Source of the DNA: Metabacillus crassostreae | Lineage (GTDB): Bacteria > Bacillota > Bacilli > Bacillales > Bacillaceae | Direction of reading: 5' to 3' | Length of the DNA: 64,000 nucleotides | NCBI RefSeq assembly: GCF_016908395.1 | Contig: NZ_JAFBDU010000006.1 | Location: 1-64,000 of the forward strand | In this document: positions 16,366 to 26,316 of the stretch, piece by piece | How positions within the stretch are numbered: position 1 is the stretch's first letter | Layout of the letters: each line of letters starts with the position of its first letter | Translations under genes and position numbers: made by a program | Notes under the pieces: generated by a model | The model's database searches: none | The model's input: the letters and a program-made list of their open reading frames with translations, nothing else | Told to the model about the DNA's origin: nothing

Positions 16366-17136
16366 ATGAAAACATATAAAGGTTATTTAATTGATTTGGA
16401 TGGAACAATGTATCGAGGTAGTGAGCAAATTGAAGCGGCTAGTGAATTTGTTGCATATTTAGAAAAAAATAACTTGCCCTATCTTTTTGTTACCAATAAT
16501 TCCTCACAAACTCCTCAGCAGGTAGCCGAAAAGTTAAACCGTTTTCAGATTTCAGCAACAAAAGAAAGTGTTTTTACCACGAGTCAGGCAACAGCTAATT
16601 ATATAAGCGAAGAGAAAAAGAATGCTAACATTTATGTAATTGGAGAAGAGGGCTTAAAACAAGCATTAATCAACAATGGACACCAACTAGTTGATGTTCA
16701 TCCTGATTATGTTGTCATAGGAATTGATCGGGAAATATCGTATGAAAAATTATCAAAAGCTTGTATTGCAGTACGTAATGGTGCAACGTTTATTTCAACG
16801 AATGGAGATATTGCCATTCCAACAGAAAAAGGTTTATTACCTGGTAATGGTGCATTAACATCAGTGATCTCGGTGTCTACAAATACTTCGCCGATCTTTA
16901 TAGGTAAGCCTGAGCGTATTATCGTTGAACAAGCATTACAGCAACTAGGAGTTGCAAAACAGGATACTGTCATGGTAGGAGATAACTATGCTACAGATAT
17001 TATGGCGGGGATTAATTGTGGGTTAGACACATTGCTTGTTCACACAGGAGTAACAACTAGAGAGCATCTCATACATTACCCAATACAACCAACTTATACA
17101 GTAGATTCTTTAACAGATTATCTTAAACAGCTGTAG
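16366..17136 (+). CDS. yutF: HAD-superfamily hydrolase YutF (NagD-like)
   Basis: 256 residues, the same length as B. subtilis YutF. HAD motif I is DLDGTMYRG (residues 9-17, nucleophile Asp), motif II LFVTNNSSQTP, and motifs III/IV KPE and MVGDNYATDIMAG. The class IIA cap lies between. It is a phosphatase of the NagD-like TIGR01457 type; the natural substrate is uncertain. The ATG at 16366 is preferred because AAGGAGTG stands 6 bp upstream. Confidence 0.93.
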   Translation: MKTYKGYLIDLDGTMYRGSEQIEAASEFVAYLEKNNLPYLFVTNNSSQTPQQVAEKLNRFQISATKESVFTTSQATANYISEEKKNANIYVIGEEGLKQALINNGHQLVDVHPDYVVIGIDREISYEKLSKACIAVRNGATFISTNGDIAIPTEKGLLPGNGALTSVISVSTNTSPIFIGKPERIIVEQALQQLGVAKQDTVMVGDNYATDIMAGINCGLDTLLVHTGVTTREHLIHYPIQPTYTVDSLTDYLKQL

Positions 17137-17205
17137 AAAGTGAGTTAGGTAGCTTTTGAAGAGGCTCCTGTGCTTTCTAAGCTTATAAACAAAGGGAAAA
17201 TAATA

Positions 17206-17271
17206 AGTAATAGCCACTCAAGCTTTTAAGTATGTAGTCATACACATGGGCTTATAGTGGCTATTACTTTT
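17206..17271. terminator. Bidirectional terminator between yutF and yutG
   Basis: AGTAATAGCCACT (17206-17218) pairs with AGTGGCTATTACT (17256-17268), 13 bp, with a 37-nt loop that includes shorter inner pairing. The genes on both sides converge. Confidence 0.65.
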
Positions 17272-17276
17272 AGTGC

Positions 17277-17777
17277 TTATTCAACATCTCTAGCACGGTG
17301 AGCGAGCCTGCTTGACGCAGCAGCTGCAATCGCACCAACAATATCATCTAGAAACGTATGACATTTACCACCTGATTTATCATTTAAATATTGCAGGATA
17401 CCAGGCTTTAGTTTATCGATATATCCATAATTTGTGAAACCAATTGAACCATATATATTAACAATGGAGAAAGCTAAAATTTCATCTACCCCGTACAAGC
17501 TTTCATCTGTAGCAATGATCGATTGAAGTGGTTCTTCAAGTTGTCCTTTTTCAGCTAATATATCAAATTGAATGCCTGTTATTACGGCATTTTGTACTTC
17601 TCTTTTAGTAAGAACGCGATCTACATTCTCAAGACAATCCTCCATTTTTAGATCTGGATGATATTTTTCTTGTAAAAAATACACAAGGTCAGCTATATCT
17701 TCAAGCTTCACACCACGTTTGACCATCCAATCTCGTGCTGTTTTTTCGACGATATCCATTTTTTCTTCACTTTTCAT
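17277..17777 (-). CDS. yutG: Phosphatidylglycerophosphatase A-like protein YutG
   Basis: 166-residue PgpA-family protein. The C-terminal GGKCHTFLDDIVGAIAAAASSRLAH holds the conserved Asp pair of the family, and ATDESLYGVDEILAFSIVNIYGSIG is also typical. Unlike Gram-negative PgpA it has few clear membrane helices. Proposed lipid phosphatase role by family; not proven for YutG-type proteins. ATG start with AGGTGA upstream. Confidence 0.85.
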   Translation of the reverse strand: MKSEEKMDIVEKTARDWMVKRGVKLEDIADLVYFLQEKYHPDLKMEDCLENVDRVLTKREVQNAVITGIQFDILAEKGQLEEPLQSIIATDESLYGVDEILAFSIVNIYGSIGFTNYGYIDKLKPGILQYLNDKSGGKCHTFLDDIVGAIAAAASSRLAHRARDVE

Positions 17778-18124
17778 TTAAAGTCACCTATCTCTCTTTT
17801 TTGCGTATTTATTCATTGTATGACAACTCTTCCACAACTATTCAAAACGAATACAAAATTGGCTAGCTATCCATTTTTCTTTTTTAGCTTCAGGTAATGT
17901 AAAAGCTATTCACTGGCTTCTCGAGTTGGTGTATAAATAGTAAGGTCACATACCTCTAATTTTATACAAAAAAATGAAATTGTAATCAGTAAGTGTCTCC
18001 TCTTTTTACATATACCCTCTTTACTTCTTCTATAAAACTATAAAACTCCCTGCTTTAATTCATCATAAATAGGTGATCATTTGATTACGATAGAATAAGA
18101 ACCATTTCTCTGGAGGGGAAAACA
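17778..18124. other. Divergent intergenic region yutG/yutH
   Basis: 347 bp of AT-rich DNA between two divergent genes. It must contain both promoters. I see no repeat, riboswitch or additional gene. Confidence 0.4.
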
Positions 18125-19135
18125 TTGAAAAAAACAATACATGATGTGTATGGAATAAAAGTAAAGGAGCTTACAAAAGAAGGACAATATGAGACATTTC
18201 AATTACATCAATCCCGTTTTTTAATCGTTCCTGCCTCACATATTGATGAAGATGAGCTTTATGAGTTATATCAATTAAGTCAATACATGATAGAAAAAAG
18301 AGAACCAAATATCGCAAGCATTGTTTTAACAAAAGAAAATCATCTTTATTTTGAGAAAGATAAAATCAAATATGTCATATTAAAATGTTCACCATATAAT
18401 CAAGCAAGATTAACTCAGTTAGGTCGTGACTTAGCACGTTTTCACTTAAAGGGTAGAACATATCCTTATCAAGTTTCTAAAACGCAAAGGATTGGGCAGT
18501 GGAAATTACTATGGGAAAAACGACTAGATCAATTGGAGAATTTTTGGAGAGGTAAAATACAAAGTCAGCCTTTAACTTCATTTGAAAAGATGTTTGTAGA
18601 ATCATTTCCTTATTATTTAGGATTAGCAGAAAATGCGATTCAATATTTAGTAGATACTGAATTGGATGAGGAACCACAACCAATTGATTCAGCAACCATT
18701 TGTCATCACCGTTTCCATTCAAACACATGGAATGATGTAATGTGTGTAAAATCTCCAATTGATTGGGTTTTTGATCACAGTAGTAGAGATATTGCAGAGT
18801 ATATGAGATATCTTTATTTTGAAAAGCAAGAAGAGTTCAAATTAAGCGGATATAAGTTTATAGAAGACTATGATCGTACATCACCACTATCTTCTTTCTC
18901 ATGGAGACTCATTTATAGCAGATTATTATTTCCTATTCATTATTTTGAATGTGTAGAAAGCTACTATTTAGCAGGAGACGACATGAAGCCTGTATTAGAG
19001 GACAGGATGGAGGAAATTCTTAAATCTTCTGGTCATTATGAATCCTTTTTACGAAGTTACTCAAGTATGCTCTCTATGAGAACAAAGAGAATTCAATTAC
19101 CAGCTGTAGATTGGTTAGTGAATATCGGGCATTAA
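18125..19135 (+). CDS. yutH: Spore coat-associated protein YutH (CotS-like kinase fold)
   Basis: 336 residues resembling the CotS/YutH group, which has an aminoglycoside-phosphotransferase-like kinase fold but is associated with the spore coat. The HRFHSNTW segment (ICHHRFHSNTWNDVM) takes the place of the catalytic loop, and PIDWVFDHSSRDIAEYMRYLY follows in place of the metal-binding Asp. TTG start with GGAGGGG 6 bp upstream. Expected to be transcribed in the mother cell; no sigma-E/K promoter could be assigned with confidence. Confidence 0.85.
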   Translation: MKKTIHDVYGIKVKELTKEGQYETFQLHQSRFLIVPASHIDEDELYELYQLSQYMIEKREPNIASIVLTKENHLYFEKDKIKYVILKCSPYNQARLTQLGRDLARFHLKGRTYPYQVSKTQRIGQWKLLWEKRLDQLENFWRGKIQSQPLTSFEKMFVESFPYYLGLAENAIQYLVDTELDEEPQPIDSATICHHRFHSNTWNDVMCVKSPIDWVFDHSSRDIAEYMRYLYFEKQEEFKLSGYKFIEDYDRTSPLSSFSWRLIYSRLLFPIHYFECVESYYLAGDDMKPVLEDRMEEILKSSGHYESFLRSYSSMLSMRTKRIQLPAVDWLVNIGH

Positions 19136-19143
19136 CTTTTTGA

Positions 19144-19173
19144 AGAGGCTGGAAGTTCTAACGTCCAGCCTCT
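19144..19173 (+). terminator. Hairpin after yutH
   Basis: AGAGGCTGGA (19144-19153) pairs perfectly with TCCAGCCTCT (19164-19173). The T-run is weak, so termination efficiency is uncertain. Confidence 0.5.
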
Positions 19174-19377
19174 AACTTATCACAACTTGATTTCATAGCT
19201 TATGATAAAATAGACTATAAGATTTTATGCTCACTTTTAACGTTAATCCAAGCTTTTAATCACATCTACTGGCATTTTGCTTTAAGAAAGTCTTATAAAG
19301 ACATGATTACATACATAGTTACCAAGCAACCAAATCCTAAAAGAAAGTATCTTTAATATTGTTGAGGGGTGTGTATA

Positions 19378-20349
19378 TTGACAAAGCCTTATATTTTTAT
19401 AACTAGAAAATGTTCAGAACAGCAGGTAAAAGACTTATATGAGATCGCAGATGTTGAAATGTGGCCAGAAGAGGAAGTTCCTTGTCCTAGAGAAATATTA
19501 GTAGAAAAAGCAAAAAAGGCAGATGGTCTTTTAACAATGCTCTCTGACTCGATTGATCAAGAATTATTAGATGTTGCGACAAACTTAAAAGTTGTTGCAA
19601 ACTTAGCAGTTGGTTTTGATAATATTGACATTACGTATGCAGAAGCAAAAGGAATTGTCGTTTGTCATACACCAGATATTTTAACTGATACTACAGCAGA
19701 TTTAACATTTGGTCTGTTACTGTCAACAGCAAGGAGATTGATAGAAGCAGCAGATTATGTGAAAAATAATCAGTGGAAAAGTTGGGGGCCATTACTTTTA
19801 GCAGGTCATGATGTACATCATAAAACAATTGGTATTGTTGGTATGGGGAAAATAGGACAAGCCTTAGCAAAGCGTGCTACAGGATTTGAAATGGATATTC
19901 TTTATCATAACCGTTCTAGAAATAGTGAAGCTGAAGAGTCATTAGGAGCAAAATATTGTTCCTTAGATGAATTATTACAAGCATCAGACTTTGTTGTATG
20001 CCTTACTCCACTAACGAATGACACTAAAGAGCTATTTAATAGGAAATCATTTCAGAAAATGAAATCTACAGCAATTTTTATTAATGCAGGTCGTGGGGCT
20101 GTCGTTAATGAGCAAGATTTATACGAAGCTTTAACACATAAAGAAATTGCTGGTGCAGGTTTGGATGTATTTACGAAAGAACCAATTTCAGCAGACCATC
20201 CCCTTGTAGGATTACCTAATGTCTTAGCATTACCACATATAGGAAGCGCTAGTGTTGAAACGAGATTGTCGATGATCGAACTGTGTGCTGCAAATATTTA
20301 TGCAGTCTTAACAGGAATGGAACCTAAGACAAGGGTTAAAGTAAAATAA
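19378..20349 (+). CDS. D-isomer 2-hydroxyacid dehydrogenase (glyoxylate/hydroxypyruvate reductase type)
   Basis: 323-residue NAD(P)-dependent dehydrogenase. The Rossmann motif is GIVGMGKIGQALAKR (residues about 148-162). Family signatures are DTTADLTFGLLLSTARRL, the catalytic Arg in FINAGRGAVVNE, Glu in AGAGLDVFTKEP and His in LPHIGSAS. The best family match is glyoxylate/hydroxypyruvate/2-ketogluconate reductase; the natural substrate is not determinable. The TTG at 19378 (MTKPYIFITRK) is chosen, 6 nt after AGGGGTG; the upstream in-frame GTG (19369) lies inside that site. Confidence 0.9.
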   Translation: MTKPYIFITRKCSEQQVKDLYEIADVEMWPEEEVPCPREILVEKAKKADGLLTMLSDSIDQELLDVATNLKVVANLAVGFDNIDITYAEAKGIVVCHTPDILTDTTADLTFGLLLSTARRLIEAADYVKNNQWKSWGPLLLAGHDVHHKTIGIVGMGKIGQALAKRATGFEMDILYHNRSRNSEAEESLGAKYCSLDELLQASDFVVCLTPLTNDTKELFNRKSFQKMKSTAIFINAGRGAVVNEQDLYEALTHKEIAGAGLDVFTKEPISADHPLVGLPNVLALPHIGSASVETRLSMIELCAANIYAVLTGMEPKTRVKVK

Positions 20350-20414
20350 TATTTTCGTACAAAAAAAGGTATGTAGTCTAATCTTTTCTTCGATGAGATT
20401 TTTGCTGTCTTCAA

Positions 20415-20570
20415 TAGATTATTTGTTTTTGTCTACTAATTTTAAGAACTAGTGTAATGGAGCGGAAGAGATTAAGACACCTACCGGAATAGAGGAAATG
20501 CTAGGACCCCACAGGCATAGCTTCCACCTCTGGCTAATGGAGTGTCTGCAGCGCAATGGAACGAACTTAT
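20415..20570. repeat. Degraded family-1 intergenic repeat
   Basis: The left flank (CAATAGATTA..TTTTAAGAACTAGTG) and the start AATGGAGCGGAAGA match the long copies at 39198 and 40403. The right end GTCTGCAGCGCAATGGAACGAACTT also matches. The interior has shrunk and diverged (GACCCCACAGGC remains). It stands upstream of the hom promoter region. Confidence 0.75.
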
Positions 20571-20675
20571 TTTTCCACCTAATTGCTTTTTATTTGTCGT
20601 TTCATTACTTGGTTCCTAGCTACGATTAATTTTATAAAAAGAAATTATTAAATTTAATCCTTAATGCAACAATCA

Positions 20676-20689
20676 TGTAAACGTTTTCT
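20676..20689. promoter_or_regulatory. Possible CcpA (cre) site upstream of hom
   Basis: TGTAAACGTTTTCT matches the cre pattern around the central CG at all but the last position (T instead of A). It lies 125 bp before the hom start. It could be chance in AT-rich DNA. Confidence 0.35.
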
Positions 20690-20813
20690 TTTAAAAAACT
20701 GAAAATTCACCCTTGTAAAACAGTTATAAGCATTTTATAATGACAAGTATATCATTAGTGTCTTTTAAGAGAGAACAATTGTACTCTATAGATGAACAAA
20801 AGGAGTGGGAAGT

Positions 20814-22112
20814 GTGAAAGCAATTCATGTAGGACTTTTAGGACTTGGAACGGTTGGAAGTGGTGTTGTTAAGATAATCGAAGATCACCAAGATAAATTA
20901 ATGCATCAAGTTGGTTGTCCAGTGCAAGTAAAGAAGGTTCTTGTTAAAAATATAGAAAAAGATCGCCAAGTTCATATTAGTAAAGAAATGCTTACAACGA
21001 ACGTTGAGGATGTTATAAATAATCCTGATATAGATGTTGTTATTGAAGTAATGGGTGGAGTGGAAGAAACTCGCCAGCATTTAATTGATGCTCTAAAAGC
21101 TAAAAAACATGTAGTAACAGCAAATAAAGATTTAATGGCAGTGTACGGAACAGAATTACTTTCAATTGCTACTGAAAATGGCTGTGATTTATTTTATGAA
21201 GCAAGTGTAGCGGGGGGAATCCCAATTCTACGTAGTTTAGTTGATGGTTTAGCATCAGACAGAATTACAAAAATGATGGGAATTGTGAACGGAACAACGA
21301 ACTTCATACTAACAAAGATGACTAAGCTTGGAAGTGCTTATGATGAAGTATTGAAGGAAGCACAAGATCTTGGTTATGCAGAATCTGATCCTACATCAGA
21401 TGTAGAAGGATTAGATGCAGCTAGAAAAATGGCGATTCTTGCAAGACTAGGATTTTCTATGCATGTTGATTTAGAAGATGTAAGTGTTAAAGGGATTTCA
21501 AGTGTAACAGATGATGATATTAGCTATAGTAAACGTCTTGGATATACAATGAAGCTTATCGGTATTGCACAACGTGAAAATGGCAAGATTGAAGTTGCTG
21601 TTGAACCAACACTTTTACCTGAGACTCATCCATTAGCTGCTGTAAATGATGAATTTAATGCAGTTTATGTTTATGGAGAAGCAGTAGGAGAAACTATGTT
21701 TTACGGACCAGGTGCAGGAAGTCTTCCTACTGCAACAGCTGTTGTTTCAGATTTAGTAGGAGTAATGAAAAATATGAGATTAGGTGTTAATGGCCGCAGT
21801 GCAGTAGCACCACAATTTGAAAAACAATTAAAAAGTCCAGAACATATTTACGCACAGCATTTCTTACGTATAAGTGCGAAAGATCAGGTTGGAGCATTTT
21901 CAAATATTACCTCTCTTTTCTCAGAACGAGGAGTAAGCTTTGAGAAAATCCTCCAGCTTCCTATTAAAAATAGTAATCTAGCAGAAATTGTTATTGTGAC
22001 ACATAAAGCATCTCAAAGTGATTTTGAAGAAATTTTACAGCGTTTAAATGATTTGCCTGTTGTTGAAGAAGTGAAAAGTACTTATAGAGTGGAAGGGAAC
22101 GGTTCGATATGA
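20814..22112 (+). CDS. hom: Homoserine dehydrogenase
   Basis: 432-residue enzyme reducing aspartate semialdehyde to homoserine. NAD-binding motif [11 protein letters not shown] at the N-terminus; catalytic-domain signature [14 protein letters not shown], then [23 protein letters not shown]; a C-terminal ACT domain (about 350-425) for feedback control by threonine. The GTG at 20814 ([12 protein letters not shown]) is chosen with AGGAG 8 bp upstream; the in-frame GTG at 20805 overlaps that site. First gene of hom-thrC-thrB; the stop overlaps thrC. Confidence 0.97.
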   Translation: MKAIHVGLLGLGTVGSGVVKIIEDHQDKLMHQVGCPVQVKKVLVKNIEKDRQVHISKEMLTTNVEDVINNPDIDVVIEVMGGVEETRQHLIDALKAKKHVVTANKDLMAVYGTELLSIATENGCDLFYEASVAGGIPILRSLVDGLASDRITKMMGIVNGTTNFILTKMTKLGSAYDEVLKEAQDLGYAESDPTSDVEGLDAARKMAILARLGFSMHVDLEDVSVKGISSVTDDDISYSKRLGYTMKLIGIAQRENGKIEVAVEPTLLPETHPLAAVNDEFNAVYVYGEAVGETMFYGPGAGSLPTATAVVSDLVGVMKNMRLGVNGRSAVAPQFEKQLKSPEHIYAQHFLRISAKDQVGAFSNITSLFSERGVSFEKILQLPIKNSNLAEIVIVTHKASQSDFEEILQRLNDLPVVEEVKSTYRVEGNGSI

Positions 22113-23170
22113 TGTGGAAGGGACTTATTCAGGAGTTCGAGGAATTTTTACCTGTAACAGAAAATACGCCTAGATTAACTTTGCAAGAAGGAAATACACC
22201 ACTTATTCATTTACCTAAGCTTTCTGAAAAGCTTGGAATTGAATTGTATGTTAAAACAGAAGGTACAAATCCTACAGGCTCTTTTAAAGATCGTGGAATG
22301 GTTATGGCCGTTGCTAAAGCTAAAGAAGCTGGCAGCGATACAGTTATTTGTGCGTCAACTGGTAATACTTCAGCAGCAGCAGCAGCTTATGCTGCAAGAG
22401 CAAATATGAAGTGTATCGTATTGATTCCAGACGGTAAAATTGCCTTTGGTAAGCTAGCACAAGCCGTTATGTATGGTGCAGAAATTTATGCGATTCAAGG
22501 AAACTTTGACCATGCATTAACAATGGTCCGAAATATTAGTGAAAAATTACCGATTACTTTAGTAAACTCTGTTAATCCATATCGTATTGAAGGTCAAAAA
22601 ACAGCAGCTTTTGAAGTATGTGAGCAGCTTGGAAGTGCACCAGATTATTTAGCTATTCCAGTTGGAAATGCAGGAAATATTACGGCTTACTGGAAAGGCT
22701 TTAAAGAATATAACGAGAAGAAGCAAACAGGTTTACCAATTATTCATGGCTTCCAGGCTGAAGGGGCAGCAGCAATTGTTAGAGGTGAGCCGATTGAGAA
22801 CCCAGAAACAATTGCAACAGCGATTCGTATCGGAAATCCAGCTAGCTGGGAAACGGCTGTAAGAGCTAAAGAAGAGTCTAACGGTAAAATTGATTCTGTT
22901 ACAGATGAAGAAATTATTGAAGCGTATCAGTTAATTGCTCGTGAAGAGGGAGTATTCGCGGAGCCAGGCTCATGTGCATCAATTGCTGGATTAATTAAAC
23001 ATCGTAAATTAGGGTTAATTAAAGAAGGTAGTAAAGTTGTCGCTGTATTAACTGGAAATGGCTTAAAAGATCCTAACACAGCAATTGATGTTTCTGAAAT
23101 CAAGCCACTTGTTTTACCTAATGATGAAGAGGTTTTTCTGCAGCAATTGACTGGAGTAGCAGTTCGATGA
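22109..23170 (+). CDS. thrC: Threonine synthase
   Basis: 353-residue PLP enzyme (fold type II). The PLP lysine is in [11 protein letters not shown] (about residue 60), with [18 protein letters not shown], the phosphate loop [11 protein letters not shown] and [12 protein letters not shown] near the C-terminus. It converts O-phosphohomoserine to threonine. The ATG at 22109 overlaps the hom stop (ATATGATG); the next ATG at 22112 would remove one residue and matches the usual MWKGLI start. Translationally coupled to hom and thrB. Confidence 0.97.
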   Translation: MMWKGLIQEFEEFLPVTENTPRLTLQEGNTPLIHLPKLSEKLGIELYVKTEGTNPTGSFKDRGMVMAVAKAKEAGSDTVICASTGNTSAAAAAYAARANMKCIVLIPDGKIAFGKLAQAVMYGAEIYAIQGNFDHALTMVRNISEKLPITLVNSVNPYRIEGQKTAAFEVCEQLGSAPDYLAIPVGNAGNITAYWKGFKEYNEKKQTGLPIIHGFQAEGAAAIVRGEPIENPETIATAIRIGNPASWETAVRAKEESNGKIDSVTDEEIIEAYQLIAREEGVFAEPGSCASIAGLIKHRKLGLIKEGSKVVAVLTGNGLKDPNTAIDVSEIKPLVLPNDEEVFLQQLTGVAVR

Positions 23171-24087
23171 AAGAAGGAGAGATGTTAAAGATTACAGTGC
23201 CAGGTAGTACGGCTAATTTAGGACCAGGTTTCGATTCGATTGGCCTTGCACTTGGTAAATATTTAACTCTTGAAGTCAAGGCAGCCAAACAAATACGTTT
23301 CATACCAATGACAGAGGATGTTAAGGATATTCCGACAAATGAGGATAATCTTATTGCTAAAGTTGCTTTAAAAGTTGCATCCATGCATAACAAACCTTTA
23401 CCAGCGTGTGAGGTAAAGGTTTGGAGCGAAATTCCGATGGCAAGAGGTATTGGAAGTAGTGCAGCAGCTATAATAGCAGGGATTGAATTAGCTAATCAGC
23501 TTTGTCAGCTACAATTAACGAACGATGATAAACTAAGAATCTCAAGCCTTGAAGAAGGTCATCCAGATAATGTGGGGGCATCTCTTTACGGAGGGTTGGT
23601 AATAGGTCTTCATGAACAGGAACAAACTGAAATAATTTGTGTGAAGAATATCGATGTTGATGCAGTAGTTGTTGTACCAAAATATGAGGTATTCACTAGT
23701 GATGCAAGAAATGTATTACCTCAAGTTTTAGAATATAAAACCGCTGTTGAAGCAAGTGCAATAGGTAATATGCTAGTGGCAGGTTTAATGACGAACAATT
23801 GGCCACTAGTAGGAAAGATGATGAATAAGGATTTATTTCATCAACCATATCGCTCAACCCTTATTCCTGAAATTAAGTTAGTTCAAGAAAAAATGGCTGA
23901 ACTTGGTGCATATGGTTCTGCATTAAGTGGAGCTGGTCCAACAGTGATCTGTTTTATTGAAAAAGGAAAAGGCAATACTTTAGCGAAAAAGCTAGCTGCT
24001 GATTTCACTGATTGTGATGTAGAACATTTAAGTATTGATCTAGAAGGTTGCAAAGTTGAGCTAACTCAAGAAGTAAAAAGTGTATAA
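23167..24087 (+). CDS. thrB: Homoserine kinase
   Basis: 306-residue GHMP kinase. The N-terminal [13 protein letters not shown] and the ATP loop [16 protein letters not shown] (about 90-105) are diagnostic, as is the C-terminal [12 protein letters not shown]. It phosphorylates homoserine for ThrC. The ATG at 23167 overlaps the thrC stop by 4 bp (ATGA). An internal ATG (23188, MLKITVPGS) follows AAGGAG too closely to be the better choice. Confidence 0.96.
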   Translation: MKEGEMLKITVPGSTANLGPGFDSIGLALGKYLTLEVKAAKQIRFIPMTEDVKDIPTNEDNLIAKVALKVASMHNKPLPACEVKVWSEIPMARGIGSSAAAIIAGIELANQLCQLQLTNDDKLRISSLEEGHPDNVGASLYGGLVIGLHEQEQTEIICVKNIDVDAVVVVPKYEVFTSDARNVLPQVLEYKTAVEASAIGNMLVAGLMTNNWPLVGKMMNKDLFHQPYRSTLIPEIKLVQEKMAELGAYGSALSGAGPTVICFIEKGKGNTLAKKLAADFTDCDVEHLSIDLEGCKVELTQEVKSV

Positions 24088-24090
24088 GAT

Positions 24091-24120
24091 AAAAAGGACT
24101 GACAATTGTCAGTCCTTTTT
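24091..24120. terminator. Perfect 30-bp palindrome between thrB and yutI
   Basis: AAAAAGGACTGACAA (24091-24105) is followed directly by its reverse complement to 24120, ending in TTTTT. It serves convergent genes and is likely a bidirectional intrinsic terminator. Confidence 0.88.
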
Positions 24121-24172
24121 CGAATGGCCTTTAAAGTAGAAAAGCACTTTGTTTAAATGCCTGTAGATCTTA

Positions 24173-24406
24173 TTAAAATACCTGTTCTACTTCAATAATA
24201 CCTGGTACTTCTTCTAATAGTGCACGCTCTATACCAGCTTTTAATGTGATTGTTGAGCTTGGGCAGCTTCCACAAGCACCTAAAAGACGTAGCTTAACAA
24301 TTCCATCCTCTACATCAACTAATTCACAATCTCCTCCATCGCGAAGTAAGAAGGGACGTAGTTTATCTAGAACTTCTTGAACCTGATCATTAATAGTTGC
24401 TTCCAT
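24173..24406 (-). CDS. yutI: NifU C-terminal-domain iron-sulfur protein YutI
   Basis: 77-residue Nfu-type scaffold. [20 protein letters not shown] and [18 protein letters not shown] carry the CxxC that binds an Fe-S cluster at a dimer interface. It delivers clusters to apoproteins. ATG with AAAGGAG about 9 bp upstream. Other Fe-S/redox genes (yuzD, yutJ, yutM) follow in the same region. Confidence 0.93.
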   Translation of the reverse strand: MEATINDQVQEVLDKLRPFLLRDGGDCELVDVEDGIVKLRLLGACGSCPSSTITLKAGIERALLEEVPGIIEVEQVF

Positions 24407-24839
24407 TCAAATCAAACTCCTTTCTTTCCTTAATCATATTATATTTGAAATGTCGCAAAAAATCTAATCGAAAGATTAAAATATATTGCCATTTTATTCC
24501 TGTGTATATAAAAAGATTATTCTAAATGCGAAAATTAAAGAATTAACCCTTTGGTACTATATTATCATAAATATCGCTCAAGGTAACGAAAATTGCTCCA
24601 TTTTGCTTGTGACATACGTTTTACGGAGAAGGAAGCTGTGAATCTCTTCATCTTCTCCTTTGGTATTTGGCTTACCTCTATACTCGAAGGAGTGAAGTTT
24701 TAGATTACCTTACCGCTATTAGCCTCAATCTTTGAAGCAGAGTGAAAAGTAGATTTTTTAGAATGATATTTCCATGATAAGAATGGTCATAATTCCATTA
24801 TTCGAATACAATGGAGAAAAAGAAGTGTAGGTGTGATGG
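24407..24839. other. Intergenic region yutI/yuzD
   Basis: 433 bp between divergent genes, AT-rich near yutI and more mixed further on. No gene, family-1/2 repeat or riboswitch was recognised. Confidence 0.4.
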
Positions 24840-25166
24840 ATGAAAACTGTGGAAATTTGCGTGTATGGAGCTGAGATTCTTTGTCCAAGCTGTGTGAATT
24901 TGCCGTCAGCTAAAGAAACTTATGAATGGCTAGAGGCAGCGCTTAAAAGGAAGTATAAAGATCAGCACTTTAAAATAGCTTATGTTGACATACATGAGCC
25001 CCCGAATGATCCAGAGAAAAAAGAGTTTGCTGAAAAAATTTTAGAAGATGAGTATTTCTATCCTCTTGTTGTGATAGAAGGTAATGTAGTTGGTGAGGGA
25101 AGTCCGCGGTTAAAAAGGATATATGAAGAATTTGATAAATATGGTTATGTGAGCACTACACCTTAA
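24840..25166 (+). CDS. yuzD: DUF1462 protein YuzD
   Basis: 108-residue thioredoxin-fold-like protein of the DUF1462 family. The N-terminal CVYGAEILCPSCVNLPSAKETYEWL contains a CPSC redox-like motif. KIAYVDIHEPPNDPEKKEFAEKI and FYPLVVIEGNVVGEG give the expected beta-cis-Pro-like pattern. Function unknown. ATG 24840, with a weak upstream GTAGGTGTGATGG. Placed among Fe-S and NADH-oxidoreductase genes. Confidence 0.88.
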   Translation: MKTVEICVYGAEILCPSCVNLPSAKETYEWLEAALKRKYKDQHFKIAYVDIHEPPNDPEKKEFAEKILEDEYFYPLVVIEGNVVGEGSPRLKRIYEEFDKYGYVSTTP

Positions 25167-25178
25167 TTTTCTCAAAAA

Positions 25179-25237
25179 AAGAGGATAATTATAAAAGGGA
25201 GTCAAAATGTCGTCATCCTTTATATAATTATCCTCTT
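25179..25237. terminator. Bidirectional terminator between yuzD and yutJ
   Basis: AAGAGGATAATTAT (25179-25192) pairs with ATAATTATCCTCTT (25224-25237); AAAAGG/CCTTT extends the pairing inward. The flanks are A- and T-rich. Confidence 0.8.
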
Positions 25238-25248
25238 GTCTATTTAGT

Positions 25249-26316
25249 TTATCCGTTATGATATTTATACATCCAAAGTACACCAGATTTAAGTAGACGT
25301 GGTACACGCCCCATTAAAGGTCGATCATTTACAAGCCCGAAGCCTTGTTTTTTACCTAATGACCCTAGAACACCTTTTAATTTAAAAGGTGGGAATGATT
25401 CTGGTAGTGGCTGATTATTCCATTTCTTTAGTAAAACCTGAACAATCTGCTCTGCTTGTGCTTCTGCTAATTGTGCACTTGGTGCGTGGGGTAAGCTTGC
25501 ACAATCACCCAGAACAAATGCATCTTCAAAATTTGGAATAAAATGCTGTGTTGTTAATATAACTCGACCTTGGCTGTCTTTTTCGACAGGTAGATCACGG
25601 ACAACCTGATTAGGCTGAATACCAGCAGTCCAAACAATTACATCACAATCAAATGGTTGATCATGATTATAGACAACATTCGGTTCAACTTTGGTAATGT
25701 TGGCGCCACTAATAATTTCAACACCATGCTCTGTAAACCATTTCTCAACATAACTACTTAATCTTTCAGGGAAGCTAGACAAAATATGTTTACTGCGATC
25801 AAATAATTTAATGTTTAGATCTTTGCGGCTTTCTCTAAGCTCACTTGCAAGCTCAACACCACTTAAACCAGCACCAACAATAGCGACAGTAGCATCTGCA
25901 GATAAGTTATTTAGCTTTTGATACGTGCTACGAGATTGATCAATTGTTTGAATACTATAAGTAAATTCATCAGCGCCTGGGACATTATGATATTTATCTT
26001 CACAACCCAAACCGATAATTAAGTCGTCATAAGGAATGGTATCTTCGTTTTCTAAAACTACTTCCTTTTTTTCGAGATCAACAGAAATAACATTTCCGAA
26101 TTTTGAATGAAGACGAGGGTGCTCTGGAAAAGAAACTCGAATATGATTGTCAGAAATTGTTCCTGCAGCCAATGCATAGTATTCGGTTTTAAGACAATGA
26201 TAAGGATTTCTATCAACAAGTGTTATTTGAACATCATCAGGCAGTTGGTTTGGTAAAAGTCTTAAAAGGACACGCATTCCGCCGTACCCGCCGCCAAGAA
26301 TCACTAGGTTTTTCAT
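25249..26316 (-). CDS. yutJ: Type II NADH dehydrogenase-like flavoprotein YutJ
   Basis: 355-residue pyridine-nucleotide-disulfide-type oxidoreductase. FAD-binding LVILGGGYGGMRVLLRL at the very N-terminus; NAD-binding VAIVGAGLSGVELASELRE about residues 144-160; second FAD motif DAFVLGDCASLPHAPSAQLAEAQAEQ. The overall form is that of NDH-2, but it is shorter than YumB/Ndh (about 400). It may oxidise NADH to quinones; the acceptor is unknown. ATG with AAAGGAG 9 bp upstream. Confidence 0.88.
   Translation of the reverse strand: MKNLVILGGGYGGMRVLLRLLPNQLPDDVQITLVDRNPYHCLKTEYYALAAGTISDNHIRVSFPEHPRLHSKFGNVISVDLEKKEVVLENEDTIPYDDLIIGLGCEDKYHNVPGADEFTYSIQTIDQSRSTYQKLNNLSADATVAIVGAGLSGVELASELRESRKDLNIKLFDRSKHILSSFPERLSSYVEKWFTEHGVEIISGANITKVEPNVVYNHDQPFDCDVIVWTAGIQPNQVVRDLPVEKDSQGRVILTTQHFIPNFEDAFVLGDCASLPHAPSAQLAEAQAEQIVQVLLKKWNNQPLPESFPPFKLKGVLGSLGKKQGFGLVNDRPLMGRVPRLLKSGVLWMYKYHNG

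Noticed and set aside
20571-20813. T-box or threonine attenuator upstream of hom
   Set aside because: No T-box consensus (TGGN ACC bulge sequence), no leader peptide rich in Thr/Ile codons and no terminator/antiterminator pair found.
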